DNA of 64,000 nt from Bolinopsis microptera (taxonomy: Eukaryota > Ctenophora > Tentaculata > Lobata > Bolinopsidae). How positions within the stretch are numbered: the first letter of the stretch is position 1; every line of letters begins with the position of its first letter. The position numbers and the translations under genes were made by a program. Location of the stretch: the NCBI RefSeq assembly GCF_026151205.1, contig NC_087084.1, positions 7,489,394 through 7,553,393 on the forward strand. Direction: 5' to 3'. Positions 11,577-22,560 of the stretch are shown piece after piece. The notes under the pieces are model-generated. The model was given only the letters and a program-made list of their open reading frames with translations, did not search any database and was not told the origin of the DNA.

Positions 11577-14354
11577 CATGTATTGGTTTCTGCTAGTGCT
11601 GTTTCAAGTCTATACATCCTTTCTCAAAACTAGCAGGAACCCGTTTAACCCTAAAGTGGTGTCAAGACTCGAGAGACTAAAATGATTATTACCTATTTAA
11701 TTCGCGTTTTTGACACCACTTGGGAGTCCAAGTTGTGGGCACTAATATTCCTATTGCTTGGCCAATTTTTTATTTTTTCATTCTGATTTGGAGGCCATTA
11801 AAGCGTTCAAGTTGATGCCGTGGTGTCAGTAAAATGGCACGGATAAACATGTACTCCTTCACACTTGGCACAAACAGCAATCTTACAATGGGAATATTTA
11901 AGTGGACACACGTCAATCTTGCATGCGTCTGCTCAATATTTAAGAGAGATTTAGAAAGCGAGTTATTGAAATTTACTAGTATAAGTCATGTATGATTGAT
12001 TTTGGACACGAAGGGAAACACACAAATTTGGCTTGGAAACTTCGTTTAATACATCGCTAGAGCCTACAAAAAAGAAATAAATTAGTCAGATAAAGTCAAT
12101 CATAATACTCAGTCAAAGAGATTCAAAAATTTATAAAAAGGTCATGATTAGAGAATATCATGAAAGTCGATCAGAAATTGGAATACGATCAAATTGTTTC
12201 ACTGTCAGCATGGTAGATAAAATTTATAAAGAAAAATGACGCAAAATTGGCACAAAATTGGTAAAATTAATAAATTACAGATATTGGTAAAAACCTCAAA
12301 AAACTATCTTTGTATTTCCATCCTGTTTAAACCCCAAACATTGGTCCTAAACTTTGCACAAAATCTAGCCTCTTCCCAATCTAATAGGGAAGGTTTAGTC
12401 TTTTTCACAATCCCGAATTTGAAACAGTCAAAACTGAAAGTGTCCTTGTGTACATCGTAACAATGCATTGATAAAGCTGAGTGCTCGTAGAGGGCACGGT
12501 CGTCAATGTTGAACTTGTTCCGGTGCCCATTGAGCCTAATGTGGAATGGAGTCAACGTCTGCCCAAAGTAAGTGTCCTCAGATCCCTCAATAGCTCTACA
12601 CTGCTGGCATTGTGCAACGTAAATAATGTGCTTATCTTTGCACGTGAGGGATTCGTCTAGATTAAGCTCCATGCCGTTTACCATGATCTTAGAGTCAAAA
12701 TCGAACAATACCGGGCAAGTCTTGCATCCAGGGGCTGACCGCTGAGCACTTCTGTGATGTTTTTTGGGGACATTCAGCCTTATTTCCAAGTTGTCGATTC
12801 TTCACTACCCTGTTCCCGATTGAAGGATGTTTTCGTGTGGCAAATATCACACGTATATAATGTCCACATATCCTCCTGATGTCCGGTCCAAGTTCGTGAA
12901 TCAACTTCTTCAGCTGAATGTTGTCCGAAGAGTGTTGTACTGAAAAGACTAAGTTATCCGCGTTCTCACTATCCTTAGACCTGTTGGCTCCGTGGGTGTT
13001 CTCCAGTACTCTGACAACTGCTCTCGGCTCGATCTCCTCTAACTTAACGCTGTTATGTCCGCTTTTAGATAAATCTGCTTTCAGCTCCATCAAGTCTACT
13101 ACACAGGTTGAGTCTTGCGAGTTCCTTTCTATGATTCGTATCATCTGGGAAAACGCCACAGATTTGAATACATGGTGAGGATGAAAGCTATCCGTTCGCA
13201 AGTAATTCCTAGCATCTGTCTCCTTCCTGTAGAGTCTATATTGGATCTGGTTGTAAGTATCCAAGGTTAGAGTGATGTCAAGGAAATTAACAGTTTTACC
13301 GATTTGTTGGTCAGCAAATCTGATTCCAAATGGTTCTGCCAGTTTGTTCAGTTGCACCACGAATAGGTTGAACTGTCGGACTGTTCCTAACTACACCCCA
13401 AGTACATCATCAATAAATCTCCTCCAGAGGTCTACCAAACTCAAGTTTTTCATCTTTCCTTTGATCTGTTTAAACAATAGCCAATGCATCGTCACATCTG
13501 CCACTTGTCTTGAGATGCAATTTCCCGTCGGGATACCCTCCTTGTTAATGTATCCATCTCCCTGATAAGTGACAAAGGACTCCCGGAAAATCAGGTCAGT
13601 GAACTCATGCAAAGCCGCTTTTAGCTCTTGTGGGAAGTTGGTATCACTATTGAGGGCATCCTGAAGAGCAGTAAGCGCTAGTTCAGGCCTGATGCTAGGA
13701 TATAATGCTGCCACGTCTAGAGTAAAGAGCTGCAAGTTTCTAGAAGCGCCTTTTAGCGTCTCCTTGTTGTAGCTGTTGATCTGAGAAATAATGTCTGGGG
13801 TATCCAAGATGAACTCCTCCTCACAGTATTTTCTGCTGATCTGAGTGACGTACGGGCTCACAAACTTCTCTAAAGAGTATTGGTTTCTGCTAGTGCTGTT
13901 TCAAGTCTATACATGAACATCCTTTCTCCAAACTAGCAGGAACCCGTCTAACCCTAAAGTGGTGTCAAGACTCGAGAGACTAAAATGATTATTACCTATT
14001 TAATTCGCGTTTTTGACACCACTTGGGAGTCCAAATTGTGGGCACTAATATTCCTATTCCTTGGCCAATTTATTATTTTTTCATTCTGATTTGGAGGCCA
14101 TTAAAGTATTTGACCCAGTCAAAAAAGTTTCAGTTGTATATCTTGTACAGCAATTTGCGGAAAGTCGCGTTAAAACTTAAAGTTGATGCCGTGGTGTCAG
14201 TAAAATGGCACGGATAAACACGTACTCCTGCAAACTTGGCACAAACAACAATCTTACAATGGGAATATTTAAGTGGACACACGTCAATCTTGCATGCGTC
14301 TGCTCAATATTTATGAATATCTTTCCTTCTCTATCTTATAAGTCAGAGCGAGTT
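11577..14354 (-). mobile_element. Penelope-like retroelement, degenerate, flanked by direct repeats
   Basis: Minus-strand reverse transcriptase and GIY-YIG-like coding remnants (12304-13861) lie between two direct repeats. The left copy is 11577-11985 and the right copy 13877-14354; both start with GGTTTCTGCTAGTGCTG and include GTGGTGTCAAGACTCGAGAG. The right copy has about 73 bases (near 14108-14180) missing from the left. Direct pseudo-LTRs are characteristic of Penelope-like elements. The coding part is 5'-truncated, with an in-frame stop and a frameshift, so this copy is dead. Confidence 0.85.
12304..13861 (-). pseudogene. Broken Penelope-like reverse transcriptase with GIY-YIG-like endonuclease
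   Basis: Three minus-strand segments form one decayed product. 13861-13391 carries the palm region, with LDVAALYPSI (motif A), GIPTGNCISRQVAD (motif B) and the catalytic RFIDDVLGV (motif C), and then ends at a TAG. 13360-12695 continues in the same frame with VNFLDITLTLD and the SFHPHHVFKSVAFSQ region typical of Penelope-like elements. Near 12785 the frame shifts, and 12789-12304 supplies a cysteine-bearing linker (CKTC) and YVAQCQQC...DTYFGQTLTPFHIRLNGHRNKF, which resembles the GIY-YIG nuclease core (YxGQT...R...GH). The N-terminal part of the reverse transcriptase is missing. The defects make activity impossible for this copy. Confidence 0.88.
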
Positions 14355-14355
14355 A

Positions 14356-14936
14356 CCTTACAAGAATTTTCATAACGTACGAAATGCGACGGTTTTTCCG
14401 AAATTTCGCCATATTTTCGGACCGCCAAAATTGCGGTCGTCGTAATAGAATCCGTCGCATTATTTTTAGCTTATTCCAATAAGTGTGGCTTCATCGATTC
14501 ATTTTGTTCTTGAAAAGTTAGTGATATGATGGTGGGACAAATAAACACAATATTCCATGATGAATTTAATGTCAAGTAATACCTTTTAAATTTACAATAA
14601 ATTACATTTATGTGCTAACATCAACGTTTTATAAGAAACTAAGTCAAGATAAACAATTTAATACCAAACTCAATAAGTGAAACTGAAAGAGTCGAGCCGG
14701 ACCCCTTAGAGGAAGATGAAGAAATCGATTTATAAGTTTCATTTTGTTTCAACATGATTTTACCGATTTTTAGAAAATTTTGAATTTCCTTTGTGTCAGA
14801 AAACAAAATGATGAAAAATACCCTTATTTTCTGTGACGTCCGAAATGTGACGGTTTTTGTTCAATTTCGCCATATTTTCGGACCGCCAAAATTTCGGTCG
14901 TCGCAAATTGGTCCGCCACAAAAATGTCTTGTAAGG
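14356..14936. mobile_element. Non-autonomous TA-flanked inverted-repeat element (Tc1/mariner-type MITE)
   Basis: A 581-bp insertion with ends CCTTACAAG...CTTGTAAGG, flanked on both sides by TA (14354-14355 and 14937-14938). It interrupts a copy of repeat R1; uninterrupted copies at about 11219 and 11950 read GCGAGTTATTGAAATTTACT, giving the empty site exactly. Near each end is a related direct block (ACGGTTTTT...TTCGCCATATTTTCGGACCG). No transposase ORF is present. Confidence 0.9.
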
Positions 14937-15007
14937 TATTGAAATTTACTAGGTATTGGTTTCTGCTAGTGCTGCTTCAAGTCTATACATCCTTTCTCCA
15001 AACTAGC

Positions 15008-15145
15008 AGGGGGCCCCTCGGCGAGCGAAACGAGTTGACGCGTCCAACCCATCTGCTCCGGCAGGGGTCTGGGAGCGCGGCCCCCAGCTAGCAGGGTCCA
15101 GGGACGGAGCCCCTGTGCGGGTGGCTAGGGGGCGCAGCCACCCGG
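15008..15145. repeat. GC-rich dispersed repeat, second copy
   Basis: Matches 11305-11425 (CTGCTCCGGCAGGGGTCTG) and extends further with GGGACGGAGCCCCTGTG and GGGGGCGCAGCCACCC, a hairpin-rich segment. Adjacent to an R1 fragment ending near 15007. Confidence 0.75.
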
Positions 15146-15499
15146 AAAAATTTTGAGAAATAGGGTGTTTTAGACGACATTTGGCATTAAAGAAATTTGT
15201 AGGACAGCAATAAGCTGGGACTGAAAAGAATCAAGTACTTACGTAAATTTGGTAACTTCACAACATGAATCTGCATTCTCCAATCAAAATTGACGACTTA
15301 CTCAGGCCTCATGCATAGTCTTAAGATTTTGACAATTTTGAAGATTTGGACGATTTTGAAGTCAATTGCCTGCCGTTTAAACAGTACAGCCTACAGTCAT
15401 AAACACAGCCCAGTTACCAGGTGACCATGGGGACTATGAGGCTTATTTCTCCTCTGGGGTTCAATTTTTTCCGGGGGGGGGGGCTGCGGCCCCCCACAC

Positions 15500-16175
15500 T
15501 TAGATGGCAAGTACGTACGGTACAGGGCTTTAAGTACGTACGGTACAGCTACTTTTAAAGGTACGTACCGTACAGGCACTGTAAGGTACAATTTTTTCAA
15601 ATTTTTAGAATCAACTTCAGTGAATTACTTGCAATTTTTGATTAGTATTATGAATTATCATCATAATTTTTGAGATAGAAGTCGAAAATAAACACAGTGG
15701 TTAAAACAATAAAAGATTTAAGAGGAAAATTTGTGTACCGGATCGCTTTTAACCGGTACTACACTACTACTACTTGTAATTATCGTTAAACTCAAAGCTT
15801 CATCCTTTTGTTGCAGTATACGAACACCAGCTTTTCAGCTAGCTCAGGTCGCAACCTACGCTTGTCCATAATATACTCGTAATCTCTAAAATTGGTCTCA
15901 CAAATTGACGAAGAACTTAAAACACTGAATACTATTTGGGCCAACTGTTTAAGCAGAAAAAGTTCTCCTCCAAAATATTTCCAGTATATTGACGGATTAA
16001 TAAGCTTCATAGGTTCTGATTCCGCATCAGTGTAGGGTTTTACCCTACTTCTCTGTCGCACGTACCGTCTAGTTTTTGTTTCCATTGCTATCAACTGGAT
16101 TTGTACCTTTCAGCGTACTTTATTAAGTACGTACCGTACAGCCAATTTAAAGGTACGTACCGTACGAACTTACCA
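15500..16175 (-). mobile_element. hAT transposon remnant with GTACGTACCGTAC-bearing ends
   Basis: The ends carry inverted blocks: TTAGATGGCAAGTACGTACG on the left, and on the right the inverse of TAAGATGGTAAGTTCGTACG. Each is followed by several copies of the palindromic GTACGTACCGTAC. Inside, the minus-strand ORF 16094-15792 encodes a transposase C-terminus. Exact ends and target duplication are not clear, so the borders are approximate. Confidence 0.72.
15792..16094 (-). pseudogene. hAT transposase C-terminal dimerisation domain fragment
   Basis: A 100-residue ORF whose second half matches the hAT dimerisation (hATC) pattern: YWKYFGGELFLLKQLAQIVF, then SSSSICETNF (family consensus SSSxxER.FS), then RRLRPELAEKLVFVYCN. 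The catalytic core and BED finger expected upstream are absent within the element, so this is an internally deleted copy. Confidence 0.8.
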
Positions 16176-16189
16176 TCTTAGCCCCACCT

Positions 16190-16430
16190 GGCTACGTGCT
16201 TGGTCTACATCCTTTCTTCAAATGTAAGTTAACTACTCCATCACACTTGGCCCAAACAACAATCTTACAATGGGAATATTTAAGTGGACACGCGTCTATA
16301 CTTGCATGCGTCTGCTCTGCAATATTTAAGAGAGATTTAAAAAAGCGAGTTATTGAAATTTACTAGGTCATGTATTGGTTTCTGCTAGTGCTGTATTCAA
16401 GTCTACATCCTTTCTATAAATGTAAGTATA
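16190..16430. repeat. Dispersed repeat R1, further copy
   Basis: Contains CTTACAATGGGAATATTTAA, GCATGCGTCTGCTCTG, GCGAGTTATTGAAATTTACT and GGTTTCTGCTAGTGCTG in the same order as the copies at 11.1-11.3 kb and 14.2-15.0 kb. It also preserves the empty TA site of the MITE at 14356. Confidence 0.8.
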
Positions 16431-16704
16431 TATTAACGCTTTTCAAACAAACTTACAACGAATTCTTCATGTAGTGCATCCTGGGTTTGGACAGGATATG
16501 CCCGTTTAAAATATATTTCCATCACGTTACATTACATAATTCTCAATCAATGTAATAGATTTGTAGTGTTGTAATTAGTTTAAATAGACAAGATAGATAA
16601 TATGCATTATCTATCTTGTTTGTTGATTTCTATCTAAATTGCTTTATTTTGTTACTCGAAATGGTAAGAGTGACGTATAAAAATGAAAGGTTTTGTAATG
16701 GCCA

Positions 16705-19700
16705 ATGGTTTTAAAAAAATGTTTTCTGTCGCTGAAGATTTCACAAAAAAACATTTATCCAGGCGAGGAAACATTCTACCTTCTTAACGGCGAGGGAGCA
16801 CAAGCAACGAATGGATTTGGTTTATTGTTCGTTCAGGTTGGCAAATACTCGGGACCCGTCTTATTTGATGTTATTCCAGGACTTGATCAAGACTGTCTCT
16901 TGGACTACATTTGCCAAACGATGGGGTACTCGTTTGCATACAGCTGTTTTGAGTATTATAATCCAAGTAATGACATGAAATTGATGACTGATCAATATCA
17001 TCGTTTCATAATGGAAGACGTGTCCTGTTCTGTGGATCATAATGACACTGCTTACTCCTCGTACCAACTGAGATTGAAACCTTTAACCCCTATGACGGGG
17101 AACCTTGAGCGCACCAATCAGTTGTTTTGCGGTCCTTTTAAGGGTGCCTGTCCAATTGTGGAGAGAAATAACTTCCTGAAAAGAGTTTGCACGGAAGATT
17201 TAGGGTACACTGTATTTCAATGTTCACATTCTGACGCAATATACATATCTGATCCAGTAAGGAGTGTCAAAGAGTTCACAGCATTCAGCTCAATCTGTGA
17301 CAACGACCCTAAGTTCTACCAATACTGTGGCATTAGAGACTCACTGCAGATCCCGACTACCACTGCTGCACTTTGTGACAAGTACGTTTGTGAAACTGAT
17401 AAAAGTCGTACCTCTTTTTTTGGTGGCACTGTTCCCGCCGTAACGGCTTCAGAATACACGATATGTTATGAATTTAAATATAATTCTGTTCATACACAGA
17501 GCTCATGTGCTAATTTCAATTTAACAAAAAACTTCTGTGCTGCTAAAACCGAAACAGCTGGGAATATAGTTCAGTTAAGAAGCGGCCTGAAAGTTGGCAA
17601 GAACACGGTATGTAATGGCCGGTGTGATGCTCACTACATGTGTGAGGACGAGGCTTTCTGTGGCGGTTATCTGTACGGTATGTACTGCATTGGCTGGGAG
17701 CAAGTACTCAAATACATCAAACCGAGTGAAGTATGCAATGGGTATCCAGCTTATCTATGCAACAATTATGATGATGATGAAATGAACTGTCCAGACCCTG
17801 ACTCTTTGAACATACGAGAGAAATGTTTGAAGCACTTTGATTTGTACTCTATCGAGGGGCCGACTTCTTGGTTTGTTCCCATTTTAAATAATACGAGGTG
17901 CAGCGCTCCGTTTACAGTCGACAAGTTCTCAAATACAGTATATATTGATACGTTTTGCGATAACTTCCTGGATCAAACCAACTGTACGGACCCAAACCGT
18001 TCAAGATTGATCTGCAATATCAAAGGTCATAAGTCAACCGTATCTAAATTCTTTGTGTGCCATGGTGAACCAAAAGTTCCTTCACTATGCGACAACGGAA
18101 TAGACCAGGTCTGTGAAAGAGTATCTCTCACCTGTGAGGTACATAAACACCGACTGTGTGATGGCATTGAGGATTGTCCTGATGCGGCTGACGAGAAATT
18201 GGTTATCTGTTTCTCCATGTCGGAGAAGGTATGTAACAGAGCCTATAAGCACGAGCATGCACTGGAAATACCTTTAAAATGGGTGAGAGATGGTGTGGAG
18301 GATTGTTTAGACGGAATGGATGAGGAGGATGAGTGGCAAACTTGTGGTATTGATGCGACTAAACGATATGTGGTTTCAGCCGATGAACCGTGCAAGGAGG
18401 TTTTTCTCTGTAAAAATGATCAAGCAACATTCATAGAGTTCAAAGATCTCTGTGACGGAATTGATACCTGTGGTAACGAAAAGAGAATGTGTGAGATATC
18501 GCATATGATCAGTCAAACATTTGAGAAAGCAATAACTGTTAAAACATCATCTGGAGCAATTAAAATTTTGCTGTATTGTTTGCCTGGTCTTGAGAGTATG
18601 GATGAACTAGCAATCCAATGTGTTAGCAGTGAAGTCAACCTTTCGGGTTTTGACGTTTTCGGAGTCCAAACCATTTTGTCTATTGTTCACCCTGATAAAA
18701 TGATTAACTGTGACTATACTTTCGGAGAACTTTACCTGATACTGAGTTGCGCAGGGTTTTGTGAAAATTCGATTTGCCCTTTAAAAAACAGGATACAGTA
18801 CGATTCTTGCCCTCAGCAATATTCCAAAAGAATATATACAGTCGCTGAAAATAACTTTCTTACATTTGTAATCAAATCAGGAAATGATTACAAACATGAT
18901 TTTTTCCGTTGTGACAATAACGTTTGCTTGAACTATGACAAGGTTTGCAATGTGGTAGATGATTGTGGAGATGGTTCTGACGAACAATACTGTACCAATG
19001 TGTTTTTGTGTGAATCTAAAGATCAGCTGATCCCAATAACTGAAAAGTGTGATGGAGAAATTGACTGTCTTGACTTCTCGGACGAGTGTAACTCTGACTG
19101 TGGCAAAGAAATCATACAGAGCCCGTTTCTCAAGATCACATGTTGGTGTATATCCGTGGCAGCAATTACTCTGAACATGATTTCGGTTTTACGAACTTTA
19201 ACAGGCTTGAATAAAGAAATGTCAAAGGCGGCTCTCAACAATAAAATTCTGATAATTCTCATTAATGTGGGCGATCTCTTTATTGGAGTGTATCTATTTC
19301 ATATTGCGGTTACGGATACGGTAATCTATGGGAGTAGCTACTGCTTTGAACAGCTGAATTGGCTATCAAGTGTGCATTGTGACATACTTGGTGTCATCAG
19401 CACATTTGGTTACGAAATGTCTCTCCTATCCATGGCAACTCTTGGCATAACCAGGCTGGTGGAAGTAAAACATGGGGCACGGATCAGCGGTGAAGTTTCC
19501 AGGTCGGCTATTCGGAACATTTGTTTAATTACAATGGTTATTTTTCTGATGTCTACTGCAATAGCCGTAGTTCCTTTGGTGCCTCAATTTGAAGACTTCT
19601 TCGTCAATGGAATGACTTATAAACCTTCAATAAAACTTTTTATCGGAGCTCCTGGGAAAGGACTCCATCTTGATACCCTACAGGAGTACTATGGAAAAAT

Positions 19701-20334
19701 AAAGGAGAAAAATCTGAAATGGAGGAGGATAAATGATCTAGTTGATGGTATGTTTACCAAATATTATGGAGAAGATGCACTTGGTCGAAAGAGATTGAAT
19801 TTCTACGGCAATGAAGGGGTTTGTCTTTTCAAATTCTTTGTAAAATCAGATGACCCCCAGAGAATTTATGCATGGGTTGTCATATCAATGAACATGATTT
19901 GCTTTGCAATAATCTCAGTATGTTACATCTTCATTAATATCCGGGCCCGTGCCACTTCCAAAGTGCTCACTCAGGAGAAAGCAGGACATGAGATCAGGAA
20001 AAGAAACAGAAGATTACAGCGCAAAATATCACTTATTATTGGGACAGACTTTTTCTGCTGGCTACCGGTTACCATAGCTTCTGGCCTACACTCGTGGGGT
20101 GTTATCGACGCAACTCGCTATTATGCCCTCATTTCTATAGTCTTCCTTCCAATCAACTCTGTCATCAACCCTGTACTTTATAATGATTTCTTTTCCGTTC
20201 TTTCGGGAAGATGTTACGAAAAAGTGGTAGGAATTTGTTCACAAAATATAGATTCGAAAGAGAACCAAAACACCATTAAAGCCAATGATGGCAATCCTGA
20301 AATAATAGAAATGAAAATTATAAAAACTGATTAA
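16705..20334 (+). CDS. LDL-receptor-A-repeat rhodopsin-family GPCR (LGR/GRL101-like)
   Basis: A single open frame of 1209 codons. Residues about 21-150 resemble a divergent scavenger-receptor cysteine-rich domain (LLNGEGAQ...CLLDYICQTMGY). A long cysteine-rich ectodomain follows, with LDL-A repeats at about 475-502 (LCDGIEDCPDAADE), 734-763 (VCNVVDDCGDGSDEQYC) and 768-796 (KCDGEIDCLDFSDEC). The 7TM domain starts at about 805. TM2 (INVGDLFIGVYL), the FYGNEGVC motif before TM5, TM6 (TDFFCWLP) and TM7 (INSVINPVLYN) match the LGR/relaxin-receptor/GRL101 group. No leucine-rich repeats are visible. The second extracellular loop is unusually long (about 95 residues), and the DRY position reads ITR. 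The frame start has no signal peptide and TTTATCCAG at about 16754-16762 looks like a splice acceptor, so a 5' exon is probably missing. Ligand unknown. Confidence 0.9.
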   Translation: MVLKKCFLSLKISQKNIYPGEETFYLLNGEGAQATNGFGLLFVQVGKYSGPVLFDVIPGLDQDCLLDYICQTMGYSFAYSCFEYYNPSNDMKLMTDQYHRFIMEDVSCSVDHNDTAYSSYQLRLKPLTPMTGNLERTNQLFCGPFKGACPIVERNNFLKRVCTEDLGYTVFQCSHSDAIYISDPVRSVKEFTAFSSICDNDPKFYQYCGIRDSLQIPTTTAALCDKYVCETDKSRTSFFGGTVPAVTASEYTICYEFKYNSVHTQSSCANFNLTKNFCAAKTETAGNIVQLRSGLKVGKNTVCNGRCDAHYMCEDEAFCGGYLYGMYCIGWEQVLKYIKPSEVCNGYPAYLCNNYDDDEMNCPDPDSLNIREKCLKHFDLYSIEGPTSWFVPILNNTRCSAPFTVDKFSNTVYIDTFCDNFLDQTNCTDPNRSRLICNIKGHKSTVSKFFVCHGEPKVPSLCDNGIDQVCERVSLTCEVHKHRLCDGIEDCPDAADEKLVICFSMSEKVCNRAYKHEHALEIPLKWVRDGVEDCLDGMDEEDEWQTCGIDATKRYVVSADEPCKEVFLCKNDQATFIEFKDLCDGIDTCGNEKRMCEISHMISQTFEKAITVKTSSGAIKILLYCLPGLESMDELAIQCVSSEVNLSGFDVFGVQTILSIVHPDKMINCDYTFGELYLILSCAGFCENSICPLKNRIQYDSCPQQYSKRIYTVAENNFLTFVIKSGNDYKHDFFRCDNNVCLNYDKVCNVVDDCGDGSDEQYCTNVFLCESKDQLIPITEKCDGEIDCLDFSDECNSDCGKEIIQSPFLKITCWCISVAAITLNMISVLRTLTGLNKEMSKAALNNKILIILINVGDLFIGVYLFHIAVTDTVIYGSSYCFEQLNWLSSVHCDILGVISTFGYEMSLLSMATLGITRLVEVKHGARISGEVSRSAIRNICLITMVIFLMSTAIAVVPLVPQFEDFFVNGMTYKPSIKLFIGAPGKGLHLDTLQEYYGKIKEKNLKWRRINDLVDGMFTKYYGEDALGRKRLNFYGNEGVCLFKFFVKSDDPQRIYAWVVISMNMICFAIISVCYIFINIRARATSKVLTQEKAGHEIRKRNRRLQRKISLIIGTDFFCWLPVTIASGLHSWGVIDATRYYALISIVFLPINSVINPVLYNDFFSVLSGRCYEKVVGICSQNIDSKENQNTIKANDGNPEIIEMKIIKTD

Positions 20335-22560
20335 ATCGTGTAGTGTTATTGAGTTTCATGATTTGATGCTTCTTTCATTCAAATTTAATGATTGTTTCTG
20401 AATAGATTCAGTGAAGACCGATGGAAATAAATAGCTGAATAACGTATCGACATTTCTACGTCATAATCATATTCTGAAATGGTGTTAATTAAATTATAAA
20501 AACTTGACCACTAGATTAAAACTTCATTTTTTAAATTAATTATCTTTTTAAGATCACAGAGAAGCTGATTCTTTTTCTAAGATCATTGGGAAACCGACCC
20601 TATCTCATTTTAATCAACCACTTGCTATGAATAAAGAATTGTTAAATGAAACTTATCGTTTCATTTATACCGGTTCCGGTTGGATAAAAATATAAGTTTA
20701 ACGATATTGAGTGACTATCAGGTTTTCTCCCCTCAGATTCATGATGATACTTTGAAAATTCTTGTCGGCATTGCGGTTCGGCACATATGCAGTCTTTGGA
20801 TCATTTTCCGATCAAACTTTTGAAATTTGGTGTATTTAATAATTACAAATTTGGAAAAGACTGCAGCAGTTAAACAACAGTTAAACATGTACACTTTCAG
20901 AACCACTTGTAGCAAATAATAAAAACCTTGTCCTCCTACACGCATTGGATGTACAAAAAAATCATTATTCCAGTTCTTTCTCATAGATCAGTGGTATAGA
21001 CTATGGAGTCATATATTGGACTTCAAAATAATATATTCGGATTCTACAACCTACAGACCAAAACCCTATAAGTGCTGTACTCAGACGCCTATCCTAACGT
21101 TATAACCGACTCCCTAACCCAAGCAAATGCCCAAACTAACTCTAACAAGAAATTTAACTTCATTATATGGTCTATCACGTGAACGAAACAGTTTCTTGCT
21201 GGTAACTAAAACTTGTCAGAGAAGCGTTTTGTCATGACTCATGTGGGGTGATTCTCAAATATCGTCCAAGAATACGTTGATTAAGTTGGTTTCAACTGCC
21301 TGTGGCTCATTTAGAAAAATCTGGAATGTTAAATGTAGATCATAACTAAGTCTTAAGAGAGACAAGAGAGACAATGTATCATCGAGAAGTATCAGCGAGA
21401 GACAAAGTATCAGCGTAAAGAATTATTAATAGGTCCGGATTCTGGGCGTGGATTCCATAAAACGGGCATTATTTGGTTATGGAATTTGAACATTGGCTTG
21501 AATTCCAATTCCATCTCGTACTCCATTTTGAACGGTGCAGTTCAGAGTCAGAACTCAGAGTACGGTGTCCATTAGTAATCAGACCACCACGTCTCGTCAT
21601 TTATCGGCAGGATTCGTCTACAAAAAAACGTGCCGTCTGTTTAATGTAACTAATAATTGAAGCTACTTTAGCATTTAGTTACCAGCTCCTTTATTGTGAG
21701 AATTAGTTTTCCGACCGTATATAAGCTTATAAGTAACTAAATATTCATATATTTGGCCACATGAAAATGTTTGCGTTTCTCCAGCACGTTATTTGTCTTC
21801 AGTAACTACTTAACTACAATCCACAAGCTGGTTATGAAGCACATGCTGTCTGGACCAATCGTTAAACGGAAACGAAGGGAATATTCATCACAGAAAAATG
21901 TGCAAACTACAATCCATTCTTCAATCTATTCGTGGAGCTAACTGCGGATACAACAGCAGCACCTCCCAGAAGAAATCCTACCCGAGCCAGAAATGCACCG
22001 AACTTCCTACAGCTATTTAGGGGTACGAAGAGCTACGGATAGAGCGTTAGTATGTGCCGACCTTGCGCTGGGGAAGTAAGTCGTTAAACTACAAGCCCCA
22101 GCTATAACCATATCATTGATTGGTTTAACCGTGCAAGTTGATGCACATCTTAGTACACGTCTCATGAAGTACTTTGGACACATATTTCAGAATGACGTAA
22201 GTCACTGTGGATTACGGTGAATATGCAGGGTATTCATGCAGTATTGCTTCATTTGTAATCAGTTACAGTCAGTTACAGCTTGTAATCAGTTACAGTCAGT
22301 TTGAAATGATCATCAGATTATATCACTGACAGTCTGATACCTCATTAGGCACTCTGCGTACCTACTGCATCAAGACGAATGAGTTTTTCTAAAAACTCAG
22401 TTTTGGAGAAAGGAAGAAGGATCATCATCTACACACTACAACCTCTGGCTACGACAAGGAGACTAGCACCTACGAGTCTACAAGAGTCTAGAGTCAGATC
22501 GTGGACTGTTTATCGAACGTTCAGAGTTATGGACACGTTCATTGAAGTTTGAGGATATTG
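20335..22560. other. 3' flank of the LDL-A GPCR and gene-poor DNA
   Basis: AATAAA at 20426-20431 is a good poly(A) signal about 95 bases after the stop. Beyond it I see no ORF with recognisable features and no RNA gene. A small tandem repeat of CAGTTACAGTCAGTT type lies at 22258-22305. Confidence 0.6.

Noticed and set aside
16661..16705. ATG|GTAAGA at 16661 as first coding exon of the LDL-A GPCR
   Set aside because: Joined to the acceptor near 16762 it enters the wrong frame (phase 0 to a phase 1 exon).
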